From: Pseudomonas sp. UBA2684
GTDB lineage: Bacteria > Pseudomonadota > Gammaproteobacteria > Pseudomonadales > Pseudomonadaceae
NCBI GenBank assembly: GCA_002354655.1
Contig: DELY01000015.1
Coordinates: 1-64,000, forward strand
Direction of reading: 5' to 3'
Length of the DNA: 64,000 nucleotides
Shown: positions 32,692 to 41,094 of the stretch, one piece after another
How the letters are laid out: every line of letters begins with the position of its first letter
Position numbering within the stretch: the stretch's first letter is position 1
The notes under the pieces: model-generated
Database searches by the model: none
Seen by the model: only the letters and a program-made list of their open reading frames with translations
What the model was told of the DNA's origin: nothing
Program-made: the position numbers and the translations under genes

Positions 32692-33507
32692 TCAGTCGGC
32701 ACCTTTCAGAAAACCTTCCAGCAGCCTGTGCACCCGCTCGCTCAGTTCGCGGTTGGCCGCTTCCGGCAGGCCGCGGGCCAACTCGGCCACCACCACCTGC
32801 TCAACCAGGGGCCGCAGTTGCAGCAACTGGGCGCTGAGGCGCTCGAGGTCCTCGGCGTGCGGCAGCTCGCTTTGCAGCAACGGATTGACCAGTTGCTTGG
32901 CAATCATCTGCACGATGCCGGCCGAGACCTGCTGCACATGGCCGCGGATCGCCGCCAGCTCATCCAGCAGCGCCGACAGGGGAATGCCGGCGCGGTACAA
33001 CTCAACGCCGGCGGCAAACAGCGTGGGGCTGGGGACGCGCAGGTGGTCGCCGGCAAATTCCAGCAAGCCCAAAGCCTGAGCGCGCTCGATCACCGGGTCA
33101 TCGAGCGTGTCGCCAAACAGCCCCTGCAACTCGCTGAACGGCAACGTCGCCGCCTGCTCCGGCTGCCCTGGCCCCTGAATCGCCTGCTCCAGGCCCAGCA
33201 CATGGGCCAGATCGCGGCCCTGCGCCCAGGCCTCGAACAGCTCACGAATGCTGGCGATGCTGTAGCCGCGCTCCAGCAACTGGCCAATCAGCTTTAACCG
33301 CGCCAAGTGCTCGCCACTGTAGATGCCCAGCCGCCCACGTCGCTCGGGCGGCGGCAACAGGCCCTGGTCCTGATAGGCGCGCACATTGCGCACGCTGGTC
33401 TGCGCCGCCTGAGCCAGTTCGGCGACCCGGTATTCGGCGGCCACGGCATTCACCACCGGGGCAGCGGCATCCAGCAAACGCCGAAGAAAAGCAGAGGCTG
33501 TATTCAT
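32692..33507 (-). CDS. MerR-family transcriptional regulator
   Basis: The ATG at 33507 gives 271 residues; the frame could begin at a TTG two codons earlier. The winged helix near residues 23-95 reads YRVAELAQAAQTSVRNVRAY, QDQGLLPPPERRGRLGIYSG and LARLKLIGQLLERGYSIASI, the MerR DNA-binding signature. The C-terminal 170 residues are a helical effector domain of no recognisable type, without metal-binding cysteines. Its target may be the sensor gene or itself; the sequence does not say. Confidence 0.88.
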   Translation of the reverse strand: MNTASAFLRRLLDAAAPVVNAVAAEYRVAELAQAAQTSVRNVRAYQDQGLLPPPERRGRLGIYSGEHLARLKLIGQLLERGYSIASIRELFEAWAQGRDLAHVLGLEQAIQGPGQPEQAATLPFSELQGLFGDTLDDPVIERAQALGLLEFAGDHLRVPSPTLFAAGVELYRAGIPLSALLDELAAIRGHVQQVSAGIVQMIAKQLVNPLLQSELPHAEDLERLSAQLLQLRPLVEQVVVAELARGLPEAANRELSERVHRLLEGFLKGAD

Positions 33508-33513
33508 GTTCAA

Positions 33514-33967
33514 CCAACATCAATATGTTGCTGAGGGATGTCTTTTAGAATCGGCACACTACCACCAAGGGCGCCAAGGAGCGCGGGAGGATGGCGCCGT
33601 ATGAGCTGGTTGGCCACTTGTGCGGGAGCGCCCGAGACTAGCCAGGATGTACGCCAAGCGCCATAGCAAGGAGACGACCGAACTACTGACCCGAGGGCGA
33701 TGAATGATCGACCGATGGCTTGGATGTGAGCGTTCAGCGAACATCGGCCAAGCCTGGAGTGAAATGCACACCTCAGCGCCTGCGGCATACCTTCGGGACC
33801 TACGCATTTCTGCGCATGTCAGAGAGGAAGGCGACGGATAGTGCGTTGCCTTGGCTACAAGATCGTCCAGGCCAGCCGCTACAGTGCGGCGAAGGCATTG
33901 TGGGCCTGAAAGCGACGGCGGTTAGCTGCCCCCAGGAGCGGCGTTAGCTTCCAGGTACGCAAGCCAT
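33514..33967. other. Degraded region with integrase remnant
   Basis: About 450 bp without an intact gene. Only a scrap of a tyrosine recombinase is recognisable (see 33750-33830). It marks the left edge of an accessory patch that extends to about 39150. Confidence 0.5.
33750..33830 (+). pseudogene. Tyrosine integrase remnant (catalytic box II only)
   Basis: The plus-strand frame reads GVKCTPQRLRHTFGTYAFLR, matching the conserved TPHxLRHTFAT box of tyrosine recombinases that holds two catalytic residues. The flanking frame is short, has no start with a ribosome site, and lacks the rest of the catalytic domain. It is probably left from a phage or island that has since been lost. Confidence 0.55.
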
Positions 33968-34720
33968 TCAGAACGAGTGGCCGAGCAGCAATCCACCGCC
34001 AGCGTCGGGGCTGGCATCGGAAAACCCTTTGAGGGCATACAGCTGAACCTTCCAGGATGGGCTGAGCCTTTGTGTCAGGAACAGGGTGAATTCCTGGACC
34101 TCATCGCCATCGGAGGTCACTTTCTGCCGCCAGTCATAGACCGCGCCCACAGAGGTCGCTGGCGCTAGCCTGGTAACAAAGCCGAGCGCCGCAAAAATCG
34201 GATCGTGAAGGTTAGTTTCCGAGGGGTCACCGAACTTCTTCCAGCCCAACGTAGCAAAACCGCTGGTAGCGCCGAATGCCTGCGTAAAGTCGAACTGAGC
34301 GGAGGCGTCGGTCTTGCCGGTACCGAGGCAGCTTTCTTCATCGGCTGTCGGCAGCTTTACCTTGCCGATCAATTCCACGATCAGGCCATCACCTCGACTG
34401 CCGTCCAACAGCGCGAAATTCGCACTCGCCACCGTGTCCCCCAGGCCTTGTTCAACGCTGCCGCAGTCCCCTGCCAATGGTTCGCCATCCGGTCCCACCG
34501 CGGGATTGGTGATGCGCAGGTACGGGATGGTCAACTGGTAGACCATGGGACCGGTTTCATATTTGGCGACCACCGGGACATACCAGGTTTCGCTGGTTGT
34601 CGGGGTCCCGTATTTACCCCGCGAGTAATCGAGCCCTGTCGAAACGGTGAAATCCTCGGCCAAGGCTGAGAGGGCCAGGGACACCAAAAGGCCCGGCACG
34701 ATTAGGCGAGCAGCGCTCAT
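33968..34720 (-). CDS. Outer-membrane beta-barrel-like protein, 250 aa
   Basis: A signal peptide (MSAARLIVPGLLVSLALSAL, cleavage near AEDF) is followed by alternating hydrophobic/polar strands ending in GLLLGHSF, an aromatic C-terminus typical of outer-membrane barrels. The start at 34720 follows GAGGT. Some segments (TIPYLRITNP, GLGDTVASANFALL) recall the phenol-pathway MetA-like outer-membrane family, but I am not certain. It lies downstream of the DUF5666 and DUF6502 genes on the same strand and probably belongs to the same function. Confidence 0.7.
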   Translation of the reverse strand: MSAARLIVPGLLVSLALSALAEDFTVSTGLDYSRGKYGTPTTSETWYVPVVAKYETGPMVYQLTIPYLRITNPAVGPDGEPLAGDCGSVEQGLGDTVASANFALLDGSRGDGLIVELIGKVKLPTADEESCLGTGKTDASAQFDFTQAFGATSGFATLGWKKFGDPSETNLHDPIFAALGFVTRLAPATSVGAVYDWRQKVTSDGDEVQEFTLFLTQRLSPSWKVQLYALKGFSDASPDAGGGLLLGHSF

Positions 34721-34889
34721 GCTTACCTCGTTGCGATCCAGACATTGAAGTTCACACTACGATCAGCGCCTTGTCTGGGTGGACGCTTCATGGAACCCGG
34801 TTACCTCTGTTCCCCAAGGACGCTAGCCCTGATTAGCTTAGCCGGCTATCTGCTACCCGCCTGCCTCCAGCGAAGCTCGATTGGGCCTG

Positions 34890-36320
34890 CTAGTGGGGCC
34901 CGGACCGGTCCACCCTCTCGACCCGCTCCACCTGTTCAACATGCTCAGGTCGCTCGACGCGCTCTACGCGCTCAACCCGTTCCGGTTTATCAACGCTATC
35001 CGGCCGTTCGATTCTCTCAACCCGCTCGATCCGCTCGATGCGCACACCGTTCTCGAAAACCTCGATCCGCTCCCGGGTTTCCACGCGGTCGGCGGATTCA
35101 CGTATCTCCACTCGTTCGCGACGCTCCAGGTCGCCGGAAGCGGACGTCTCTCTCCGCTCGACTCTCTCCCGCGTCTCGCCGTCGTCGCTCCGTTCGATTC
35201 TTTCGCGCGTCTCGCCATCGCTGCTGCGCTCGCGTGACTCAAGGCCGTCCCGAGCGGAATCGCCATTCCCGTGTTGCTCGGTTTCTTGCGCAGATGAGCC
35301 CTGCTGGCCGGAACCCTCCCGGATGGGGGTTGCGGGCTGCTCCCGAGAGAATTCGATGCGCTCGGCCCGGATATCGCGGCCCTGGCCGAACACGCCGGTC
35401 ACCCGGATGCGCTGGTCGATCGCAAGATCGCTGGCCTGCCCACCGGCATAGGCCGTACCGCGATCCACATAGGCAGTGAATCCACCGAACTCAATGCGGT
35501 CTCCCTGCTGCCCTCGCACCAAGCCTTCCACCAACGCGTTACGCACCCGCCCAGCAAAGGGAATGCCTGGATCGCTACGCGTCTGGATAACATTCAGTTG
35601 CCTGCCATTCCAGGTCCCGCGCACCAGGACCTCGCTCTGGGGTGCCAGCGGCTTGCTGAGGGCCAAACCTTGCAGGTCACCAGCTCGCTCGATCGCACCG
35701 ATGGCGCTGACCTGCGCCAGCTTCGGCGCACGTTCGATGCGGCTGGCGACAACAGTGCCCTGGGCATTACGTAATCCACTCACCCGTACCGGCTCGCCGA
35801 TGCGCAGGCCTTCTGCCACACGGGCCCCAGCGGCAACGCGAACGGGCTGCCCCATCACCCGCATTGGCGCGGCGCCCGTTGCCACATCGGTGATCGGACC
35901 TTCAAAGGCATGAAGAATTTCGATGCTCAGCGCCTCAAGCCCTCGTGGTGATGTGCGGGCCTCCACCGCCACGACTTGGCCAATGGCCAGCTGGTTGCTG
36001 CTGCCAGGCATGCCGTTCTCACTGAGCGAAGCCGTGCTATCGAAGTGCACTTCCACGCCGTTGACGCAGATGGAACCAAAGCCGGTGATGGTTCCCACAA
36101 TCCCCGTACCCCCAATTCCACCTTCATCGGCAGGTGCGCCGGTGCCACCTATTCCACCGGGAGCGCCAGTACCGCCGATACCGCCAGTCGCCACGGCGCC
36201 CGTTCCGCCCATGCCTCCGGGCTCAAGGCAAGCCGGTGCGGCATTCAGCGAGGGCGAAGCCAGCAGCAATGGGCCGCACATGAAAGCGAAGGCGCACAAC
36301 AAGCGCGTGGCAGTGTTCAT
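34890..36320 (-). CDS. DUF5666 domain exported protein with GGTG and Arg-Glu repeats
   Basis: A 476-residue protein. After a signal peptide (MNTATRLLCAFAFMCGPLLL) comes a Gly-rich stretch with the unit GGIGGTGAP repeated (about 35-72). Then there are OB-like DUF5666 repeats (GPITDVATG.., VRVSGLRNAQGTVVAS, FAGRVRNALVEGLVRG). The C-terminal 140 residues are a highly charged repeat of Arg-Glu-Arg-Val-Glu-Arg type. The stop of the DUF6502 gene overlaps its ATG. Function is unknown; export and repeat ends suggest a surface or matrix role. Confidence 0.8.
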   Translation of the reverse strand: MNTATRLLCAFAFMCGPLLLASPSLNAAPACLEPGGMGGTGAVATGGIGGTGAPGGIGGTGAPADEGGIGGTGIVGTITGFGSICVNGVEVHFDSTASLSENGMPGSSNQLAIGQVVAVEARTSPRGLEALSIEILHAFEGPITDVATGAAPMRVMGQPVRVAAGARVAEGLRIGEPVRVSGLRNAQGTVVASRIERAPKLAQVSAIGAIERAGDLQGLALSKPLAPQSEVLVRGTWNGRQLNVIQTRSDPGIPFAGRVRNALVEGLVRGQQGDRIEFGGFTAYVDRGTAYAGGQASDLAIDQRIRVTGVFGQGRDIRAERIEFSREQPATPIREGSGQQGSSAQETEQHGNGDSARDGLESRERSSDGETRERIERSDDGETRERVERRETSASGDLERRERVEIRESADRVETRERIEVFENGVRIERIERVERIERPDSVDKPERVERVERVERPEHVEQVERVERVDRSGPH

Positions 36321-37171
36321 GACGAACTGACCGTTGTCGGGTTGGGTACTGCTGGCGGATTAGGTTCAGTGTAGAAGTAAAGGCCGATGGTGATGCGCTG
36401 CCTGGCGTCCGGGGCTGGAGCGTCCCGCGCCTCCAGTTCGGCGGCCAGTTGGTTGAAACCGATCAGCACCTGCATACCTTCCACACTGACGGCATTGCGC
36501 AGTTGCTCGACACTGGTTGACGACAAGCTGTCGTAGTGGACACTGCGCTCGAAGAAAGGCGCTCCGTCTTCGGTCAGGTTGTGCACGGCGGTACAGGCGT
36601 GGTCGTGGAGGTTGTGCCGGAAATAGGCGGCCTTCTCGTCAAAGCCTTTTTGCGGAATGAACGCCATCGTCTCCAGGTGGACGCGGTCCTGGTCGTCGAT
36701 GCGCACAATGCCCAGACGAAGCCACTCGTCCAGCACAACGCGGGCACGAATATCCTTGCTGACCTGAGCCACCAGCCCATCGAACGAAGAGTCGCCACCA
36801 ATGCTGGCTAGACGGTCCAGCGGCCGCGGCCGGCCGGGCTCCTCGCAGAACGGCGAACTGTTCAGCCAGACGCTGACCAGATGAGCCCCAAACGAAATAT
36901 TCTCGGGCAGGATCGCCGCCCGTCCGGCAGCCTTGGCCCGCAAACGCCTGACATCCTTGCGGTGCACCCCCGTCAGCAGGCTTATCCTGCTGTCGGTCGG
37001 CGGCTTGTCATCGAGGCGAAATTCGCGCTCGGCTACATCGACGAATACCTCCTTGAGCAGATCGGTAAAGCTTGCATAGGTGCCCCCCTTTTTGAGTATC
37101 AGCCTCACCAATGGGCGCATGACATGCTTCAGCGCCGGCAGCAGAGAGGGAGGCAAACTGGGCAAGTGCAT
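36317..37171 (-). CDS. DUF6502 family protein
   Basis: The start is the ATG at 37171 behind AAGGAAT (a TTG lies one codon earlier). The 284-residue product has an N-terminal helical region (VMRPLVRLILKKGGTYASFT) and a helix-turn-helix-like segment DSRISLLTGVHRKDVRRLRA near 62-81, suggesting DNA binding. It resembles the DUF6502 family as I recall it, whose genes commonly sit before DUF5666 genes, as here. It may regulate the pair or be required for its output. Confidence 0.75.
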   Translation of the reverse strand: MHLPSLPPSLLPALKHVMRPLVRLILKKGGTYASFTDLLKEVFVDVAEREFRLDDKPPTDSRISLLTGVHRKDVRRLRAKAAGRAAILPENISFGAHLVSVWLNSSPFCEEPGRPRPLDRLASIGGDSSFDGLVAQVSKDIRARVVLDEWLRLGIVRIDDQDRVHLETMAFIPQKGFDEKAAYFRHNLHDHACTAVHNLTEDGAPFFERSVHYDSLSSTSVEQLRNAVSVEGMQVLIGFNQLAAELEARDAPAPDARQRITIGLYFYTEPNPPAVPNPTTVSSS

Positions 37172-37652
37172 CAAGCTATTCCTTCAAGAACCGTTGCTAG
37201 ATTAAAACGCCCCTGAGGGCTTTTCGCCCGAGTCTTTCGGCAAGCCCGCGCAGCAGTACATCCATCCCACTCCTCGCGCCCGCGCCACACAATCTGGAGA
37301 AGCGCCGGGTTTTATGCACAACTGGGATTGCTTGCTCAGCCCCCGGAGCGGCCGTCGCCCGGTTCACCGCCTTGAACTTAAACGCACCAGGTCGTTCTTT
37401 CCCGGTTACCGGGAACTCCGCGAAGAACCTGACTTCGCGTTTCCTGACCAGGTGTTGGTCGCAAGAATCTGGGCGATGTGCTGTGGCGCCCGACACAGCG
37501 TTTCGGCTCCTCGAACCGAGTGGCACGATATGAAAAATAGGCGCCGCAAACCCCGCGACTCTTCAGGGTTTGCGACTCCCAACTGATTCGTCCCCGAAGC
37601 TGCCGGGACGTCTCTACTGGTGTACCTGCGTGTTCATGCCGAACTCGCGGGC
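37172..37652. other. Gene-free stretch of about 480 bp
   Basis: Two opposed open frames (37197-37526 minus and 37314-37586 plus) lack ribosome sites and recognisable motifs. The stretch separates the DUF6502 operon from the repeat-protein gene and likely includes the promoter of the former. Confidence 0.35.
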
Positions 37653-38465
37653 CTAGTGCTGTACCTCAACCACGTCGATATCTGGTGCGTCAGGCGCGTC
37701 GGGCGCGTCTACGTCTACGGCATCAGGTGCATCGGGCGCATCGGGCGCATCGGGCGCATCATCGCCCATTTTGGCAGTGTCTCTGGCTGCATCTGCAGCA
37801 TCTTTGGCAGCGTCTCTATCTGCATCTGCAGCGTCTCTGGCAGCGTCTCTGGCCGCATCTGCAGCATCACGGGCAGCATCCCTGGCTGCATCTGCGCCCT
37901 CTAAGCCAGCCGCCCTGGCAGCGTCTCTATCTGCATCTGCAGCGTCTCTGGCAGCGTCTCTGGCTGCATCTGCCGCATCACGGGCAGCGTCCCTGGCTGC
38001 ATCTGCCGCATCACGGGCAGCGTCTCTGTCTGCATCTGCAGCGTCTCCGCCAACACCCGCATCATTGTCGTGATCGTTGCCTCGACCACTGTTTCCGGCA
38101 AGACCGCCATGATCTCCGTCATGATCGCCTCCGCGCCCGTCACCACCATGGCCCTCGCCATCACCTCCGCGACCATGACCGCCGCCATCACCTCCGTGAC
38201 CGCCGCCAGCATGACCACCGCCTCCGCCGTCACCGCCGTGACCGCCGCCTCCGGAGCCGCCACTGCCACCGTGGCCGCCTCCGCCACCACCACCGTGACC
38301 ACCGCCTCCAGAGCCGCCGCTGCCACCGTGGCCGCCTCCGCCATCACCACCACCATCTTTGGCATACACACTGGAGAAACTACTGATGTAATCGGGCAGC
38401 AGCACCGTCGATGCCGACAGAACTCCGCCAATTGCCATAGCTAACAAACATTTCTTGAGCAGCAT
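37653..38465 (-). CDS. Exported low-complexity protein: Gly/His-rich half plus Ala-Asp-Arg repeats
   Basis: A 270-residue protein from the ATG at 38465 behind GGAGGTGG. A signal-like hydrophobic N-terminus (MLLKKCLLAMAIGGVLSAST) is followed by about 85 residues of GGGGHGG-type repeats with some 15 histidines. Then come about 100 residues built from Asp-Ala-Ala-Arg/Asp-Ala-Asp-Arg units that should form a long charged helix. Finally there is an Asp-Ala-Pro repeat and a non-repeated end IDVVEVQH. It is probably secreted or surface bound and able to bind metal. No family is recognised. Confidence 0.7.
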   Translation of the reverse strand: MLLKKCLLAMAIGGVLSASTVLLPDYISSFSSVYAKDGGGDGGGGHGGSGGSGGGGHGGGGGGGHGGSGGSGGGGHGGDGGGGGHAGGGHGGDGGGHGRGGDGEGHGGDGRGGDHDGDHGGLAGNSGRGNDHDNDAGVGGDAADADRDAARDAADAARDAARDAADAARDAARDAADADRDAARAAGLEGADAARDAARDAADAARDAARDAADADRDAAKDAADAARDTAKMGDDAPDAPDAPDAPDAVDVDAPDAPDAPDIDVVEVQH

Positions 38466-39152
38466 GATCCACCTCCGCTTGGAGTTGCGTAGTCATGTCC
38501 CTATCGGGCGCAATAACCAGTGAATTTCCAGCCGCCCATTGGGGCAGCCAGCCAACCGGCGCGGCCATTTATCTGCAGCATGAACAGGCAACTGCGGTTT
38601 CCGCACGATCCTTCTGAGCCAGTTAGTACGTTGCGCGGGAAATTTTCCCACATGCTGAGAGTAGCGCTGCCAGCCCGAGTGTCAACGACCGAATATCAGG
38701 ACTCACGGCAGATGTGAGCCATTTGAAACACGGGCTGCACCTGCATCGCCTTGTCTATGGCACATGCCCTCCACCAAGGCGGCTAACAGCTTCGGGCCGA
38801 GGCACCGCTGAACATTCCACAGATGCAAGCAGGTAGCCGCCCCGGCAACACGGCAACAACCGCCCCAACCAAGGGCTGGACTTGCCTTGCCAAGCTTATC
38901 GATCGCCCGCGCAAAACCCGCGCAAAGCCCCATTCAAGAGGGCTTCAAGCCGCCTCAGTAACACCGTAACAGGGCCTGCATTGAGGCCCCTCAATGACTA
39001 GGCAGAAGCGGCCTGAGCGTCCAACAATAACCGTGACATCAAATGATGTAACAGTCAGCCATGACCTGGAGACGCTGCATGCCTATCTGCCTCGCCTTAT
39101 CCACCCAGCGCCCTCGTCCCTCGCGGCCACTCGACCTGCGCCAGGTGTACGC
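38466..39152. other. Gene-free stretch of about 690 bp
   Basis: No frame has a ribosome site with a believable protein; the minus frame at 38703-38933 and the 5' extension of the hydrolase gene are not supported. A small ACATC-AAAT-GATGT dyad lies near 39035, about 110 bp before the hydrolase gene, and may be an operator. Confidence 0.35.
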
Positions 39153-40097
39153 ATGAACGTGCCAGTAGTGCTCCGGCAGGCCGAGCCGCTGCGGGTGCAG
39201 GGCGATGGCGTAGAGCTGGCGGTGTACCGCTGGGGTAACCCAAGCGGGCCGATCCTGCTGCTGGTGCACGGCTACCCCGACAACCATGAAATCTGGCTGC
39301 CGCTGGTGCGCGAACTGGCCGCCGATTACCAGATCATCGCCTACGACGTGCGCGGTTTTGGCGCATCGGATATTCCGCGCAAGCGCCTGGATTACCACCT
39401 GGAAAAGCTGGCGAATGACCTGGAAGCGGTGATCAGGGCTCTCAGCCCCGAGCAGCCGGTGCATCTGCTGGCCCATGACTGGGGCTCGATTCAGGCCTGG
39501 GAAGCGGTGACCGAGCCACGCATCCAACCGCTGCTGGCCTCCTACACCAGCATCTCCGGCCCGTGCCTGGACCATGTCGGCCACTGGATGCGCGACAAGC
39601 TCAAGCAAAAACGCCCACGGGCCTTGCTGCAAGTGCTCGGGCAACTGCTCAGCTCCTGGTATATCGGCCTGTTTCATACCCCGCTGCTGCCGGAGCTGAC
39701 CTGGCGCCTGGGCCTGGACCGCGCCTGGCCGCAGCTGCTGCGCCAGATCGAAGGGCTGCGCAATGTGCCCATCAGCAGCAGCCAGCGCTCCGACGGCGTG
39801 CACGGGGTCAAGCTGTACCGCGCCAACTTTATCCGCAGCCTGTTCACGCCGCGCCAACGCCACACTCAGGTGCCGGTGCAGTTGATCGTGCCAACCCGTG
39901 ACCGCTTCGTGCGCCCGCAACTGTTCGAGCAACTGGCGCAGTGGGCCCCCAAGCTGTGGCGCCGCGAGGTGAATGCCGGGCATTGGCAACTGCTGGCCGA
40001 ACCGCAGCAACTGGCCACCTGGCTGCGTGAATTCACCGCGCATGTGCAGGGTGGCGCAAGCGGCAACGCGCTGGCGCGCCTGAGCCTGGCGGGCTGA
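39153..40097 (+). CDS. Alpha/beta hydrolase, epoxide hydrolase/dehalogenase-like
   Basis: The start at 39153 follows AGGTG; the frame is open upstream to 38994 but that part is not hydrolase-like. The 314-residue product has the oxyanion motif VHGYPDN near 42-48 and the nucleophile elbow LAHDWGSIQAW near 110, with Asp rather than Ser as nucleophile, as in epoxide hydrolases and haloalkane dehalogenases. The acid (PTRDRFVRP) and the histidine (NAGHWQLL) complete the triad. The stop is 14 bases before the next gene, so both form one operon. Confidence 0.88.
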   Translation: MNVPVVLRQAEPLRVQGDGVELAVYRWGNPSGPILLLVHGYPDNHEIWLPLVRELAADYQIIAYDVRGFGASDIPRKRLDYHLEKLANDLEAVIRALSPEQPVHLLAHDWGSIQAWEAVTEPRIQPLLASYTSISGPCLDHVGHWMRDKLKQKRPRALLQVLGQLLSSWYIGLFHTPLLPELTWRLGLDRAWPQLLRQIEGLRNVPISSSQRSDGVHGVKLYRANFIRSLFTPRQRHTQVPVQLIVPTRDRFVRPQLFEQLAQWAPKLWRREVNAGHWQLLAEPQQLATWLREFTAHVQGGASGNALARLSLAG

Positions 40098-40111
40098 TAA
40101 GGAGAATCGAG

Positions 40112-41002
40112 ATGACCGCAGAGCACCGCCTGGAACAACGCAAAGTCCGCTTCGACTTCGCCGATACCCCGCTGCACTGGGTGCCGAACGAGCCGGAAGC
40201 CTCGCATATCATGAACAGCCTGCACCTGATCCTGCCGGCCGGCGAGTTCTGGTTCTGCCGGGTCTACAACAAGGCCCTGCCGCTGGTCAGCGACCCGCAG
40301 CTGCGCGACGACGTGCAGGGTTTCGTCAAGCAGGAAGCGCAACACGCCCGCGCCCACGACAGCGCGCTGACGCCCTACCTGCTGCGCCACGGTATCGACC
40401 CGACACCGTTTACCGGGCCGATCCACTGGCTGTTCGAGCGCGTGCTGTGCGACTACCCGCTGGGTGACAACGCCATCAGCCGCGCCCTGCAACCCTGGTG
40501 GCTGCGTCAACGGGTCGGGCTGATCGCCGCGGTGGAACACTTCACCTGCGTACTGGGCGACTGGATCATCACCACCCGCAGCCTCGACCATGCCGACCCG
40601 GTGATGCTCGACCTGCTGCGCTGGCACGGCGCCGAAGAAGTCGAACACCGCAGCGTGGCCCACGACCTGCACGTGCATATCGGCGGCAGCCTGTTGATGC
40701 GCTGGGTCTATATGTTGATTGCCACCCCGGCGCTGATCTTGCTGTTCAGCGCCGGGATGAAAACCATGATGCGCCAGGACCCGGTCACCCGTTACCGTCC
40801 GGGCTTTCTGCGCCTGTGGTATCACCTGGGCCAACGCGGGCTGTTACCACGCATGGGCAGCATTGGCCGCTCGGTGCTGCGTTACTTCAACCCCAGCTAT
40901 CACCCGCGCACCGAAGGCGATATCCGCGTGGCGCTGGATTACCTGGCCAACTCACCGGCAGCGCAGCGGGCGGCCGCCGAGAAGGGAGCAGTCAGCGCCT
41001 AA
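40112..41002 (+). CDS. Metal-dependent hydrolase (PF10118 type), 296 aa
   Basis: Behind GGAGAA at 40112 the product opens RKVRFDFADTPLHWVPNEPE, then has conserved acid/His clusters: LPAGEFWFCRVYN, FVKQEAQHARAHD, AAVEHFTC and WHGAEEVEHRSVAHDLH, the di-metal ligands of a ferritin-like helical bundle annotated as predicted metal-dependent hydrolases. Co-transcribed with the alpha/beta hydrolase, suggesting a shared lipid or xenobiotic substrate. The true reaction is unknown. A REP palindrome follows. Confidence 0.85.
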   Translation: MTAEHRLEQRKVRFDFADTPLHWVPNEPEASHIMNSLHLILPAGEFWFCRVYNKALPLVSDPQLRDDVQGFVKQEAQHARAHDSALTPYLLRHGIDPTPFTGPIHWLFERVLCDYPLGDNAISRALQPWWLRQRVGLIAAVEHFTCVLGDWIITTRSLDHADPVMLDLLRWHGAEEVEHRSVAHDLHVHIGGSLLMRWVYMLIATPALILLFSAGMKTMMRQDPVTRYRPGFLRLWYHLGQRGLLPRMGSIGRSVLRYFNPSYHPRTEGDIRVALDYLANSPAAQRAAAEKGAVSA

Positions 41003-41007
41003 CCCGC

Positions 41008-41069
41008 AGGAGCGGCCCGTGGCCGCGAAATGGCCCATCGACGCGGGTTCGCGGGCATGGCCCGCTCCT
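41008..41069. repeat. REP palindrome (Pseudomonas type)
   Basis: AGGAGCGG... and ...CCGCTCCT with internal GGCCGCGAA / TTCGCGGGC blocks form the long hairpin typical of Pseudomonas REP sequences. It lies between convergent genes and may terminate or stabilise transcripts. Confidence 0.8.
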
Positions 41070-41094
41070 ACGCCTTCCTGACACGCTGCACGCC

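Noticed and set aside
37197-37586. Two opposed frames (109 and 90 codons) as hypothetical genes
   Set aside because: Neither has a ribosome site nor a recognisable motif, and both are bounded by sequence without promoters I can see.
37750-38060. Regular repeats that might be a CRISPR array
   Set aside because: The repeats are in frame, short and variable, and encode an Ala/Asp/Arg protein repeat. There are no unique spacers and no cas genes.
38994-39152. An N-terminal extension of 53 residues for the alpha/beta hydrolase
   Set aside because: The extension has no hydrolase similarity or signal peptide, and a ribosome site precedes the ATG at 39153.
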